A DNA stretch of 64,000 nt from Poecilobothrus nobilitatus (GCA_947095535.1 OX352772.1:221469617-221533616), one strand, 5' to 3'. Positions 1-10,650 are shown, numbered from the stretch's first letter. Notes: generated from the sequence alone by a model not told the origin. A program made the numbers and translations.

Positions 1-61
1 AGTGTTGGAAATCACAATGTCTAAATGTGATTCGCCAACATCCAAGAGGATTGGCAGCTAA

Positions 62-657
62 AGAAGAAGAAATAGTTCAGTTAATAATGTTTTTACATTA
101 TAACTATGATTAACTTTTATATAGAAACTATCGACATGAAAAGTTTGCGATATACGTATGAAATCCTTCCCGTTAGGTTCTGATACTTTTTTAAATATTG
201 CATCATCATAATTTTTAGGATTATAGATGTATATGAAAATTTCATTAAAAAATTTTTTAAAAACCTGGATTCAAGTAAATTCTGCATTAAGGGTTATATT
301 TTTAATAAGAATTAGCATAAAATTAAATTTCCAATCATCCAAATGTAGTTCTGAATCATTATATGGATAATATGTGTAGCCTATAGATTTGGTTACTTTT
401 TAAAAAAGTTTTTCAATGTTTCTTACATAAACATTATACTGCCCAATATTTATCACAGCACATTTCTCTTTGTTAAATTCTTAAGTTTGTAGGAAATCGT
501 TCAGATAAATTTCCGAAAGACCAACTTTTCAATTTCCATTTCTCAAATCAAAGTGAATAGGTAATTTATTTTCAAATGAAGCTAATGTGTTGTCTGGAAA
601 CAGTTTTAAATTATCATTACTAAACAATGTTACATAGATATAATTTTGACTATCCAT
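62..657 (-). pseudogene. Polinton A penton-like minor capsid protein, broken
   Basis: The ATG is at 657-655 on the minus strand. The first ~40 codons read cleanly, with the segment YIYVTLFSND followed by FPDNTLASFENKL. That opening is shared with the better copy at 26,443-27,285 and is typical of the single jelly-roll minor capsid (penton-like) protein of Polinton/Maverick elements. An in-frame TGA follows near 530, just where the other copy has a tryptophan, and further stops follow, so the gene is dead. It is the last recognisable gene of a leftward capsid gene run. Bases 1-61 show nothing I can assign. Family call is by resemblance to the second copy and general knowledge; the exact Polinton gene name is uncertain. 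Confidence 0.6.
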
Positions 658-688
658 CTTTGTTGACTTCTTCTAAACCATAAAATGC

Positions 689-1389
689 TCAACTATTTAT
701 ATGTTGTCCATTCCGGTGTTGATGAATTCTTAGTTTTGGACTTCTTAGCAAAGGTTTTAGCTTTCGTTTTTTTGTTTCAGGAAACTGTGAAAGTATACTT
801 GAGGAAATTGAACTGCCGGCCGATCTTAGAGTCTTCTTTTTCTCAGGGGATCGTACAGCAACGGTAATTACATCACCACTTGGTGTTTCAAACATTCGAT
901 AATCAGAGCTTAGAGATGGTCTTTCAATTAGTTTTTCGCCTTTCAACATTTCAGCTAATTTTTTAAATGACTTTTCATTATCAAAATCGTAATGTGATAA
1001 ATCAATATTCATATTTGAATGTTCTTTTTTAGGATCATATTCAAACACATCATCGGTAGCTAATGGTACAAATTTGGTTTGTGCTGATGTTGATTTATGT
1101 TTAGGTAATTCAGTTTCTGTACATTTCGTTTAGAGAAGAATTTTGTTTGGGTGCCTGTATCAAATGTAACATTATTAGCTTTTTCTGGTAATTTTTTTGC
1201 GTGTCTTTTGTTAATTCCATATTTGAGAAGGTTTTGACGATATAAGTACCATTTTTGCAATAGTTTTAATTTTTTATTATACAAAACTTTTTTCATTTTT
1301 TGATCCAATAAATCCAAGTTTTTATCATCTTGAAATAATTTGCTAAATTTTGAAAATATTTCTGGTGACATAACAATCATTCGCTGCAT
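689..1389 (-). pseudogene. Polinton-conserved gene of unknown function, two frames
   Basis: Two abutting minus-strand reading frames (1389-1060, then 1048-689) look like one gene broken by a frameshift. The first part contains QKWYLYRQNL and a DTGTQTK segment; the second has FETPSGDVITV followed by a basic stretch. Both signatures recur in the same order on the plus strand at 25,886-26,400 (QKWYLYRQNLF, GTQT, FETDTGDIITV), so the gene belongs to Polintons and is not a chance ORF. It lies between the pX-like gene and the penton-like gene in both copies. No enzymatic motif is visible; a virion or assembly role is inferred only from its neighbours. Confidence 0.6.
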
Positions 1390-1679
1390 TATGTTTTACT
1401 GAGAAGTTTTCCAATTACACCAGATAATATAGTTCCAATTAAAGTTGGTAAAAATCCACCATGTTGAACTAATATTTTTCGTTTGGCTTTTATACTTTTC
1501 TTTGCGCATGCTAAAAATCTTAATTGTTTTTTATGTTTTTTTAACTTAACTTTTTGTGCTGATGATATTTTATTATTGCCATTTAATATATTGATAACAA
1601 TTTCAGCAATAGTTTTTATAATGTGATCATTACAATATTTAAGAATATTTTGTCTTTTGTCAATTTCTTCTTGTTGCAC
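1389..1679 (-). CDS. Polinton small basic/hydrophobic pX-like protein
   Basis: An uninterrupted 96-codon frame. The middle is rich in Lys/Arg (residues ~43-70) and is followed by a Gly-Gly-Phe-Leu hydrophobic tail (VQHGGFLPTLIGTILSGVIG). A basic segment plus a C-terminal GGFLP-type hydrophobic segment is the pattern of the adenovirus-pX-like core/hydrophobic proteins described in Polintons and adintoviruses. The start overlaps the end of the ATPase frame and the stop overlaps the next gene's start by one base, which suggests compact, virus-like packing. A broken homologue with the same tail (QRGGFLPTLF) is at 25,504-25,773. It is the only intact capsid-cluster gene in Polinton A. The family call is moderate because the protein is short. 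Confidence 0.5.
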   Translation of the reverse strand: MQQEEIDKRQNILKYCNDHIIKTIAEIVINILNGNNKISSAQKVKLKKHKKQLRFLACAKKSIKAKRKILVQHGGFLPTLIGTILSGVIGKLLSKT

Positions 1680-2378
1680 TCTCCTAGTACATGTGATATA
1701 TATTTTGTTTTTTCTTCAATCGTTTCATACTTTTGACAGCTATTGTTCAAATCACCCGTATCACAGAAGAATATACAATATTCTTTTGAAAAAATATTAG
1801 TTCTAATACGAAACAAATCTTTAATGTCTTGTGTTAAATCCAACACAATATAAGCATACGGTTTTGATGTTACCTCATTATATACTCTTAAAAAACCCTT
1901 TATATTTTCTGGGTATAACTGCCTAGCAAGAGGATTCTTAAGATCCTCGAATCTGTGATTTGTCTCGAGGGTTTTTGAAAAGCACTAAATATTTACAATT
2001 TAATGAAATGTCTCGTGAGAATTTCCCCTGATGAAAAATGTTTTGTGTTAACAATACAATAGATAAATTCCCATGGTGTGAACCCTTAGTAAATAGTTCG
2101 CATACCTGTTTATTTGCAGAATCTAACATTAAATCATCTAAAACTATTAAAGTAGGTTTATTTTCATTCCCGCTAAACTCTTTCGATATATTGGCATAAA
2201 ATTCTATATCAGGAAAATCTATATTTTTCGGAATAGCAGACATTTCTGGTTTACACCATTTTATTGTTTCAATTCGCGGGTAAATCAATCTGTTAATATT
2301 TTCAATTAAATTACACACAAATGTTGTTTTCCCACATCCAGATGGTCCCGCTTGTAAATGGATGAATAAAATTAATCA
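1616..2378 (-). pseudogene. Polinton A FtsK/HerA-type genome-packaging ATPase, broken
   Basis: Reading leftwards, a Walker A motif GPSGCGKTT lies at about 2,350-2,320, after HPFT in a neighbouring frame at the likely ATG near 2,378. A Walker B motif (TLIVLDDLM) and a SIVLLTQN segment follow at 2,160-2,030. The frame then stops after NPRDKSQI. The remainder continues in another frame (LARQLYPENIKGF, then YIVLDLTQDIKDLFRIRT) and ends near 1,616. The set matches the A32/FtsK-like packaging ATPase of Polintons, which drives DNA into the capsid. At least two frameshifts make it non-functional. The same C-terminal signature (LIDLTQDVNDIFRLR) starts Polinton B at 25,235. Confidence 0.75.
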
Positions 2379-2431
2379 TTTTTAATCAGTATCTGACAAG
2401 AAACTAAATTTATAATTCAATCGAGAGATAA

Positions 2432-2439
2432 TATAAAAG
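2432..2439 (+). promoter_or_regulatory. TATA box between ATPase and the plus-strand genes
   Basis: TATAAAAG lies about 40 bp before the ATG at 2,478, with an initiator-like TCATTA near 2,463. It sits in the divergent gap between the leftward capsid genes and the rightward ORF and integrase. Promoter function is inferred from motif and position only. Confidence 0.4.
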
Positions 2440-2477
2440 CAGCGAACATATTCTTAGTACAGTCATTAGAAGGTGTT

Positions 2478-2681
2478 ATGGAAGTTACGGAGTTTCTAAA
2501 TACTTATTCCTCCGTCTTATTAAATGATCATAAGAAACTAATATTACATCTACACAAACACATTAAAAATTATTATGGAGTAAAAAAGAACACTTCAATT
2601 TATGGTACTCACTTTGAGCTTTGTCCATGGGCATATGTAATTCTACTTCTGGACCGGATATATGTGAAGGTCATACAATAG
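2478..2681 (+). CDS. Short unknown ORF upstream of the Polinton integrase
   Basis: A 67-codon frame in the same direction as the integrase, just downstream of a TATA box. It has no recognisable domain: a leucine/histidine-rich first half (LILHLHKHIKNYYG) and then two aromatic clusters. No counterpart is visible near integrase B. It may be a fragment of a longer Polinton gene or a chance ORF. Confidence 0.25.
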   Translation: MEVTEFLNTYSSVLLNDHKKLILHLHKHIKNYYGVKKNTSIYGTHFELCPWAYVILLLDRIYVKVIQ

Positions 2682-2729
2682 TAAAATATAAAATCACTTT
2701 GAAAAATTTAATTAAATGGTACAAAAATA

Positions 2730-3655
2730 ATGTCGAGATTACAAGTTGTGTCAGAAATTCATAGAGGTGCCAGAAGAAAATTTACACGAAGAAAATTTAT
2801 TCAAAAGGGTTTAAATGACACTTGGCAAATTGATTTGGATAAAATGATTCCATATGCAAAATATAACAAGGGATATAAATATTTATTAACAGTTATTGAC
2901 ACAATTTCCAAAATTTGCTTTTGCTGAACCGGTCAAAAATAAAAACGCTGATAATGTTTTAATCGCAATGAAAAATATTTTTAAGCGTGCTGGTAAAAAC
3001 CCAAAAAATTTACAATCTGATCAAGGTACGGAATTTTTCAACAAAAAATTTCAAAATCTAATGGGGAAAAATAAAATTAATCATTATCATACATATTCTG
3101 AATTAAAAGCTTCAATTGTAGAACGTTTCAATCGCACCCTTAAAAACAATATGTGGAAACAATTTAATTTGCAAGGTACATATAAATGGTTATCTATTCT
3201 ACCATCATACAAGTAAATATAATATATATCAACATACCATCATACAATTAAACTTCCACCTAAAAATGTTACAAAGAAAAATGAGAAATTATTATTAAAA
3301 ACTGTCTACAATAAATTAAAAGTATTCCGAAAAGTAAAATACAAAGTAGCTGATTTTGTTCGTATAAGTAAATTTAAAGGTATATTTGCAAAACGTTATC
3401 AACCTAATTGGTCAACAGAAATTTATACAATAGCGAAAATAAAAAGAACTGATCCAATAACATACAATTTACTTGATTACACACAAAAACTAATAAAAGG
3501 CAGTTTTTATGAACCTGAACTTACATCTGTTAAATTTCGTAATGTATACCTAGTAGAAAAAATAATAAGGAAAAACGGAAATCAAGTTTTGGTTAGGTGG
3601 CTTGGCTTTGATAAAAAAACATGACTCATGGATAAATAAACGAGATATTATTTAA
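2730..3655 (+). pseudogene. Polinton A retroviral-type integrase with chromodomain
   Basis: The ATG is at 2,730. The catalytic DDE triad can be read as D in NDTWQIDLDKM, D in LQSDQGTEFF and E in SIVERFNRTL. There is a frameshift at about 2,910 between the first two and another near 3,216. The C-terminal domain continues to a chromodomain-like end (VYLVEKIIR, then VLVRWLGFDKK) that closes at 3,653-3,655 after one more frameshift. A chromodomain-tailed integrase is typical of Polintons, where it inserts the element and usually lies next to a terminal inverted repeat. A second broken copy with the same layout is at 30,692-31,599. Dead as it stands. Confidence 0.8.
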
Positions 3656-4880
3656 TGAAAAAAATTTTACTATAAAAAATGCAATGCTGTTTTTTGATAT
3701 TAAAAACAACTTTTTATTCTCAAGTTTATTGTTTTATTTATTTTTTCACTTTTAACTTGAACTTGTAACTGGAACTTGATCACCATCTCAATTTGTATTT
3801 CACGATCGCAGTTTATATTATTCAAATCAAGTTTAAAACATTTTTTTTTTAATTTTTAGATAAATATCAAACTTTAATCAAGAAATTTTTTTTTTTATTT
3901 TAAGTAAAATTATCTATTTAAACCAAATTTTAAAAACTTTTCACGTCTTCATATCTATATTTAAACCAAGCTTTTTATTTTTATACGAACTTTTTATTGA
4001 AGTATTTAAGCCATACTTTAAAAAAAAATTTCATATTGAACCGGTTAAATTTATATGAATATTCAGCAATTTTAATTTAACTACAAAAGCTCAAAATATT
4101 TAACTAATTTTAAATCAAGTTTTAAAAGCGTTTATTTTTTTTTTTTTTTAAATAATATTTATTAACAATTTTAATATAACTATAAAGCTTCTCAAAGAAC
4201 ATAGTAATTCATCAATTTTAAATCAAGCTTTAAAAACTTTTTTAAATTTTTTTTGATTTTTTTTTAATAGTAATAAATAATAATATTAATTCCGTATTTA
4301 AACCAAACTTTAAAAACTTTTCATATCTCCAGCTTATAACTTAGAATATTCAATATTTTTAATAAAATACCATAATATTTCTTTTATAAAACCATTGCTA
4401 TATTTTAAACTCTACATTGTTTTAAACATCAAGAACAATTAATTTTAATAATAATATTTCTACTACATTCTATATTTAAACCAACCTTTATATTTTATAC
4501 TAAATTTTTTAATGAATTATTCAAACCAAACTCTAAACATTTTTCATATTGAACCAATTATATTTATCTGAATATTTAGCAATTTTAATATAGCTATAAA
4601 GCTTCTCAAACATCATAATAATTCATCAATTTTAAATCAAGCTTTAAAAACTTTTTTTAAATTTTTTTCTTTTTATAAACATTAAATCAAGTTTAAATTT
4701 AAATTTATTAATTAGGAGAATTTTTTTTCCAATAATAATAATATTAATTCTGTATTCAAACCAAACTTTCATTTCTTCACTATAATTTAAAATATTCAAT
4801 ACTATTTATCAAATATCATATTATTCTCTCCAATTTCAAATACCAAAGACACAAACCTTTTTATAACTCATACTTCACCG
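3656..4880. repeat. AT-rich imperfect repeats, probable Polinton A terminus
   Basis: No coding potential. Several phrases recur with drift: TTTAAACCAAACTTTAAAAA (about 3,920, 4,300 and 4,755) and ATTTTAAATCAAGCTTTAAA (about 4,105, 4,222 and 4,628), with poly-T/poly-A runs. The block starts right after the integrase stop, where a Polinton terminal inverted repeat with internal tandem repeats would be expected. The matching opposite terminus is not visible, so this identity is inferred. Confidence 0.4.
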
Positions 4881-4937
4881 TTTAAAAATGAGGCTGTGTA
4901 CAACCCCATCGCAAAAGCTTTTTTGCTCTTCTCCGCG

Positions 4938-5016
4938 TGGTGCGGATTCGGCTTGCTCCTCTCCACATGGACTAGAATCGGCTTGCTCCTTTCCACATGG
5001 ACTAGTATCGGCTAAC
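4938..5016. repeat. Two to three ~39-bp tandem copies, GC-richer than surroundings
   Basis: The unit around CGGCTTGCTCCTCTCCACAT followed by GGACTAGAAT is repeated immediately (TTTCCACATGGACTAGTATCGGCT). It stands out from the AT-rich flanks and directly precedes PLE-1. Origin unknown. Confidence 0.55.
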
Positions 5017-5027
5017 CCATACTACTT

Positions 5028-5069
5028 ACATGTAAAATCAAAATAAGGTGTTTTTATTTTATTTGATAA
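5028..5069 (+). repeat. 42-bp direct repeat, left flank of PLE-1
   Basis: The 42 bases running from ACATGTAAAATCAAAATAAG to TTTTATTTGATAA recur essentially unchanged at 7,809-7,850. Together they bracket PLE-1. They are either the LTR-like partial repeats (pLTR) typical of Penelope-like elements or a long target duplication. Confidence 0.7.
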
Positions 5070-5579
5070 TTTACCCGATTTTACGAAAAGAGCAAAAAAA
5101 AAAAATTTAAAATGACTACCAAGTCAAAATTGAACAAATCTTCTAGACTAAGTAAGAAGGTGTCAGATTTAAAGTGGATATCGTTTTTATAAAGAGATGT
5201 AAAAAATTACAAGTTTTTCCAAATTTCATTCATATTAAAATGCGGGTGAGCCATTCTAGAAGTGAAAAGGCGTTGAATTTGGCGAAAGAACAGTGGTTAA
5301 ATTGGGAGATTAAATATAAATCTGCTTTACTTTCGGATTAAGAATTAGAATTATATAATCTACATCTTTGTATATCGAATGATTTTGTTTCATTTGAGTA
5401 TGAAAAATGGATTGAATTTTGCAACATGATAATGCAAAAAAAATAGTAATTCTGGTGCAAAAAAGAAAATTAGGCATGTTAAAAAGTTAGTTTTTTAATT
5501 AAAAATATTACAACAAAACTAAATAACTTTAAGTTTCCTGAAACGGATGATAATTTTGTTCATAATCAGTCAAGTGTTT

Positions 5580-7128
5580 TTTTTTCGAAGGAGGAATTAG
5601 ATTTGTTAAATAAAGGGTTGAATTTTAGTCCAAAACCTTGTAAACCTCTTTTATTAGGTTCTGTTATTGATATTGAAACTGTTTTAAAGTATACGCGAAG
5701 CAGCTAAACCAATAATTATGAATGCGAAAAGTAATGCAATTGACTTTATTACTTATAACAACAAAAACACATTACAAAGTCTAAAGGAAAAGGATGTATA
5801 TTATGTTAAAGCTGATAAAGGTAACTTTTTGGTGGTCTTAGATGAGGTCGACTATGATAATAGAATGTTAGATTTGATTAAAAATGGTTCTTACAAGTTG
5901 CAATACAAAACTCCAATTAATATAATGGGAAAGTCTGTGAGTAGTTCAATTATGTATGAAGTTGTTGCGGGTTTTGGGAAGAGATTAAAATGGTGCTTAA
6001 AAATGTCGAATGCCTCAGTACCAAAAATATATGGATTACCTAAATTACATACACCAGGTAATAAGATGAGACCAATAATTTCAAATGTCTGTGCTCCATC
6101 ATATAAACGTTCAAAATGGTCAGCAAATGAATTAAATAGCATAGTCAATATTAAAGGTATGTACGTCAAAAATTCTTTTCAAGCAACTAAAGAACTTGCA
6201 GGTTTTGAGTTGCAGTCAGTGAAGTTTTGGTTTCTTTTGATGTTGAATCATTGTTTCCTAGTATTCCTGTAGATTTCGCTATTATATCACTAGAAAAGCA
6301 TTTAACGAAGCACAACATATAGAGTTATAAAAAAGACATATATATTCATGTAGCAAAAACGTGTATGGATGAAAACTTTTTTCAATTTAGACAGAAATAC
6401 TACAAAGTGACAAATGGTGTTAGTATGGGCAATCCATTAAGTCCATATATGGCGGAACTTTTCATGTCTGAATTTGAAATGAGTTTAAAGCAAGAAAATC
6501 TACTACCACGACTTTGGATTCGTTATGTAGACGATATTTTGGCCGTCGTTAAAAGACATCAAATAGACAATGTTTTGAAGGTATTACATAGTCGTCATCC
6601 TTCAATCAATTTCACATATGAAATTGAACGGTAAAATCTTTTTTTTGGATTTAATGTTGAAAAGAGTAAATAATACCGTTGAGTTTGAAATTTACCACAA
6701 ATCCACTGGCACACTTAGATATATTACCAGTGATTCCCACATACCTATTCAACATAAATTAGCAGCTTTTCATTCAATGGTGCATAGATTATGTCAATTA
6801 CCTTTAAAATTGGATGCTTATTTGAAAGACTATAATTATATCAAAAAAGTAGCCAGTATTAATGGATATAATCAACAAGTTATTGATAAACTTATTGAGA
6901 AACATGCCAAGAAAGTTAGTAGCGCTAATTTTTCAACTCTTTTTTCACAAAATAGTCGTATTAAAAAAGCAGCTTTAAATGAACGGCAAAGAGTTTGTAT
7001 GTCTTTTGTTCCACAAATCACAAACAAAATCAAAACAGTTTCCACTGAACACAATCTGACCATAGTTTACTCCAATCGCAACAAGTTATCAAATTTATTG
7101 GGTTCGACGAAAGTAAAATATCAAGTTT
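5580..7128 (+). pseudogene. PLE-1 reverse transcriptase
   Basis: The upstream part reads LDLLNKGLNFSPKP at ~5,600, the typical PLE N-terminal motif. Then comes VKADKGNFLVVLD, followed by PKIYGLPKLHTPG and KMRPIISNVCAPS (5,800-6,110). A frameshift near 6,215 leads to a frame with GVSMGNPLSPYMAELFMSEF and the catalytic YVDD at ~6,520-6,540, then LNGKIFFLDLML in a third frame from 6,618. Telomerase/PLE-type RT signatures are complete in order but split over at least three frames, so no full protein can be made. It differs clearly from the RT of PLE-2 and PLE-3. Confidence 0.8.
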
Positions 7129-7444
7129 GAACAAAGGTGCTATTTATGAAAGCGGTTGTGATAATTGTGAAACCAAATATTATAGTCAGACAATAAGAAA
7201 TATCAGTAAAAGATGAAATGAACATTTTTCTCATATAAAGTATAATAGGCCAAATAAGTGGGCTGTCGCTCATCATATACTACAGAACAATCACTCAACA
7301 TCTATACATAATTTAAAACTGATTAAACAGGTAAATGATCCGAATCGGTTAGATGCTTTTGAAAATTATTTTATCCAGTCAATTGAGCATAATATGAACA
7401 ATAATAATGACCCGATTAGTTCATCTCTTTTTTCATTGGTATAG
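7127..7444 (+). pseudogene. PLE-1 GIY-YIG endonuclease domain
   Basis: In a frame shifted from the RT, GAIYESGCDNCETKYYSQTI is followed by R, an internal stop and NEHFSHI, then WAVAHHIL, a NHS segment and DAFENYFIQSIEH, ending at 7,442-7,444. The two-cysteine CDNC insertion inside the GIY-YIG core and the downstream H-x-L pattern match the endonuclease of Penelope-like elements, which nicks target DNA for priming. The internal stop and frame shift show it is dead. Confidence 0.65.
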
Positions 7445-7717
7445 TTAATTTTTAATTGGTATGTATTTTCTTTAATTTTTCTATTATTTAAATTTTGTAA
7501 GTTAATAATTTCTAATGTCGAATTTTAATTTTTATGTTATTTTTCATCAATTGGTGGATTGCCCAATTTAATATAATTTTATTTTATATTCCAATTGATA
7601 TTAGTAATTACTGTTAAGATTTTTATTTAAATTTTGTTTTATTTTTTTTTTAATTTTCTGAATTTTGTTATTGTTTTATTTACTTAATATTTGATTTCGT
7701 TTTACTTTTTTTACTAG

Positions 7718-7760
7718 CTGATGATGATCTGCAAGGCAGATTGAAATGCATTCAATGTTG
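7718..7760 (+). ncRNA. Hammerhead-ribozyme-like motif in PLE-1 tail
   Basis: CTGATGA (7,718-7,724) is followed by a 6-bp stem ATCTGC/GCAGAT (7,727-7,732 with 7,736-7,741, loop AAG) and then GAAA (7,743-7,746): the conserved core order of a hammerhead. Flanks ACTTTTTTA and TTAAAAGAAGT can pair as stem I. One extra base lies before stem II and stem III is weak, so self-cleavage is doubtful. PLEs are known to carry hammerheads in their LTR-like ends. Confidence 0.4.
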
Positions 7761-7853
7761 TTAATTTAAAAGAAGTTATTTATTTCGAATAAACATTTTT
7801 TTATATGTACATGTAAAATCAAAATAAGGTGTTTTTATTTTATTTGATAACCT

Positions 7854-8843
7854 ACAAAGATGTTACCAAATATTAGTAAGATATTCGAAAGGGTAATTAA
7901 AATTAAACTTGAAAAAACTCTAGACAAAAGAAAAATTAACTTAAGGATCAGTTTGGATTCAAAGCAAAACTCAGTAAAGTACATGCAATAAATAAAATTA
8001 CTTCGAATATATGCACGGGCCTAAGCGGAAGAGATGCGTAGGAGCATGTTTGATAGATTTAAAGACTGCCTTTGGCACAATGTGGATTGACGGTCTGATA
8101 TATAAAATGAAAAAATACAAAATAGCTGAATCTATTATTGTAATGATTTATCAAATGTTAACAAAAAAAAATTCATAATACAAATTCATAAATTCAAATT
8201 CAATTTATAGGTTGTCCTTAGGATAATAGCAAGGTACAGTATTAGCCCTAACGCTATTCAACATCTTTATATCAGACATATTTCAGCACAAAGATTTTGA
8301 AATAAAAACAAATAAAGGAATATCATTCGCAGATGACATAATAATTAACACAAGTGATGAAGAAAGCATTGAAGTACAAAACAAACTACAAAAATTTTAC
8401 AATAATGTCGAAGAGTGTCTTTATAATTGGGATCTAATCATAAATGAGAAAAAAAAGCGAAACAATATTATTTAGACTGGGGCTAGAAAATAATATCAAA
8501 AAGCACTGAAAAAATTTTCAGATAAACAGTAGAAACAATATAGTCATCACACATAAGAAAATAGTGCGACACTTTTACTTTCGCAATATTTCCTTATGTT
8601 TTTACTTAACAAACAGGTTAAATTTTACAACACATATTCAAAAACATGTAGAAAAAGTAAAAAGCCCATTTAGAATGTGCAAAAACTTGCTTTATAATAA
8701 AAAAAAATTAATGCTACAGTAAAAATAATTTTATATAAAACCTTTATTAGATCTGTGATAACATACGGTGCTCAAATTTTTACAACGTAAGTGCAATAAA
8801 TATTGAAAAAATCAGAAAAATAGAAAGACATATATTTAGAGCG
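7854..8843 (+). pseudogene. LINE-1 reverse transcriptase, first part
   Basis: Begins with MLPNISKIFERVIKIKLEK (RT domain 1-2) and, after frame changes, reads GACLIDLKTAFGTMW (motif A), GTVLALTLFNIF, ISFADDIIINTSDEES (catalytic FADD motif at ~8,330) and NWDLIINEKK. Many frameshifts are present. Upstream parts (ORF1, endonuclease) are absent, so it is 5' truncated, as is common for LINEs. It stops exactly at the gypsy insertion: the last codons (KIERHIFRA) run into the AGCG target duplication at 8,840-8,843 and continue at 22,682. Clade within the jockey/I/LOA group not resolved. Confidence 0.75.
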
Positions 8844-9289
8844 ACTTTTGTATATTTTAAAATTAATTATTAAATAAAAAAAAAAGAAAAATTATATTAT
8901 TTTTATAAAAATGTTTTATTCAATAATTGTTTTTCTAGAATTAACTTATAAAGTTACAATTTTATTATTTAATTTTATTCCAAGGAAATATTTTAATACA
9001 AAAATTGGATATGACTTTTCAATTTAAAATCAAACACTGAAATTTCTAAAGAAAGGAAAAATTAACCAACGCTTCAATTTTTCCTAATTTCTTCAAAAAA
9101 AAAAATATAATAAAAAAACTTAAATTCTAAAAAACAATTACTGACAAATTTATTTATATTAAAGGAAATCAATTTGCTGATAAGGATTATTTTTTATATT
9201 TATAAATATTCAATACTTTTACTTTCCCATGAAATAATTAGTTACGCAACAAAACAAAATACTAGTGTTGTTGCGCCAAATTAAAACAA

Positions 9290-10349
9290 AAACAAGTAAA
9301 AGTAACAGTAAGTCGATGCAACCGACTTATTTATACCCTACACCTAAAAAATTCAAATTAAATTAAAAATCCATAAATTATTTTAGTTAGATATTTAATA
9401 TAACTAAGCTAAAAAAATAAATGCTTTTACAACCTTTGTACAAAATTTCAGATTTCTATCTTTATTAAATTCGAAAATACGCTTGTTAGGTCTTGGGAAG
9501 TGTGTGAAGGCACGCGGACCACCACCCCAATTCATCTCAAATTTTAGAGACATCAACAGGGTAGAACATTCTTATATCAAATTTCAAGTTTATATATTTA
9601 TTAATTTCGAAGATATGCTTGTTTGGTCTTAGGAGTTGTGTGGCAGATACCCGAACAACCATTCTAATTCATCTTAAGTTTTGGACAAATCAGGGATTTA
9701 GGAAACAACACCCTAGTACCAAATTTGAAGTTTCTATCTTTATTAATTTCGAAGATATGCTTGTTCGGTTTTGGGAGTTGTATGGGAGGTACCCGAACAG
9801 CTCCTCCAATTCATCTCAAATTTTGGGAAAATCAGGATTTCAGGAAACAACACCCTAGTACCAAATTTGAAGTTTCTATCTTTATTAATTTTGAATATAT
9901 GCTTGTTCGGTTTTGGGATTTGTATGGGAGGTACCCGAACAACCACTCCAATTCATCTCAAATTTTGGAGATATCAGGGATTCAGAAAAACACACCGTCA
10001 TACAAAATTTTAAGTTTCTATCTTTATTAATTTCGAAAATATGCGTATTAGGTTTTGGGAGTTGTATGGGAGGTACTCGAACGCATGGTCCGATTTCGCC
10101 CATTTACAATCCCCGCCTTACCTTAGTCATTGTTAACCTACAGTATAAATTTCATCAAGATAGCATCATTATTTTTTGAGTTATCGTGCGTGCGGACGGA
10201 CGGACGGACGGACGGACATCGCTGAATCGACTCCGGCGGTGATCCTGATTCAGAATATATATACATATCTATACCTAACTCGCTTCCTTTTGGTCGTTAC
10301 AAACACCATACCAAAGTTAATATACCCTATACTTAATGTGTAGGGTATA
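9290..10349 (-). mobile_element. Helentron-like element A1 (DINE-1-type, non-autonomous)
   Basis: The 5' end is at 10,349. A palindromic TATACCCTA...TAGGGTATA terminus is followed by a core (TTGTAACGACCAAAAGGAAG, then TATATATTCTGAATCAGGAT and GAGTCGATTCAGCGATG) and five GTCC repeats (about 10,196-10,217). These resemble the 5' end of dipteran DINE-1/mini-me Helentrons. The middle is a 142-bp tandem array. The 3' end has a subterminal AGGTGTAGGGTATA (inverse of the 5' end), then hairpin TAAGTCG/CGACTTA at ~9,312-9,333 and a terminus ending ACTTGTTTT. No helicase is encoded; mobilisation would need an autonomous partner. Confidence 0.7.
9440..10085. repeat. 142-bp tandem repeats inside Helentron A1
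   Basis: The phrase AAGTTTCTATCTTTATTAAT starts at about 9,586, 9,728, 9,870 and 10,012, a constant 142-bp step, with a partial copy before. Units include CTTGTTCGGTTTTGGGA and ACCCGAACA. Open frames in the array arise from the repeat and are not genes. Central ~150-bp arrays are known in some Drosophila DINE elements. Confidence 0.85.
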
Positions 10350-10650
10350 AAAAACAAATACTAAGTCTGTAAATAAAATTTATTCTCGTAATATGAGATT
10401 CTAGGTATAAAGAAAAAAACTGTCTTAGTTTTTTTTTTATTTTTAAATTTGTTGTTATATTAAGTAATATGAGTTTTGAAGTACAGCTAATTAGAGTCAC
10501 ACTTTCTGTGTTGAATTAAAATAATAAAAACAAGAAAAGGCAAAGTATTGAATTGTATAACGAAATATTTCATATGGTGATATTTGATGATATCTCGTTT
10601 GTGATATTTATTTTTAGATATTTATATCAAGGAATGGTTAATTATTTTAG

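Larger units (their letters stand above)
5028..7850 (+). mobile_element. PLE-1, Penelope-like retroelement
   Basis: Bounded by the 42-bp direct repeats. It contains an N-terminal segment (~5,140-5,700), reverse transcriptase (to 7,128), a GIY-YIG endonuclease region (to 7,444) and an AT-rich 3' tail with a hammerhead-like motif at 7,718-7,760. RT followed by GIY-YIG is the defining layout of endonuclease-bearing PLEs. Multiple frameshifts and stops show it is inactive. It abuts the 5' end of LINE-1. Confidence 0.8.

Noticed and set aside
1..3655. A free-living DNA virus inserted in the genome
   Set aside because: Capsid, ATPase and integrase genes together with the chromodomain tail fit a Polinton; no sign of virus-only genes, and all but one gene are decayed.
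9619..10179. Plus- and minus-strand frames at 9.6-10.2 kb
   Set aside because: All follow the 142-bp repeat in several frames at once, with no protein-like composition.
10190..10217. GTCC/GGAC runs as a possible CRISPR or telomere-like array
   Set aside because: Short tetranucleotide microsatellite at a fixed place in DINE-1-type elements; no spacers, recurs in each Helentron copy.
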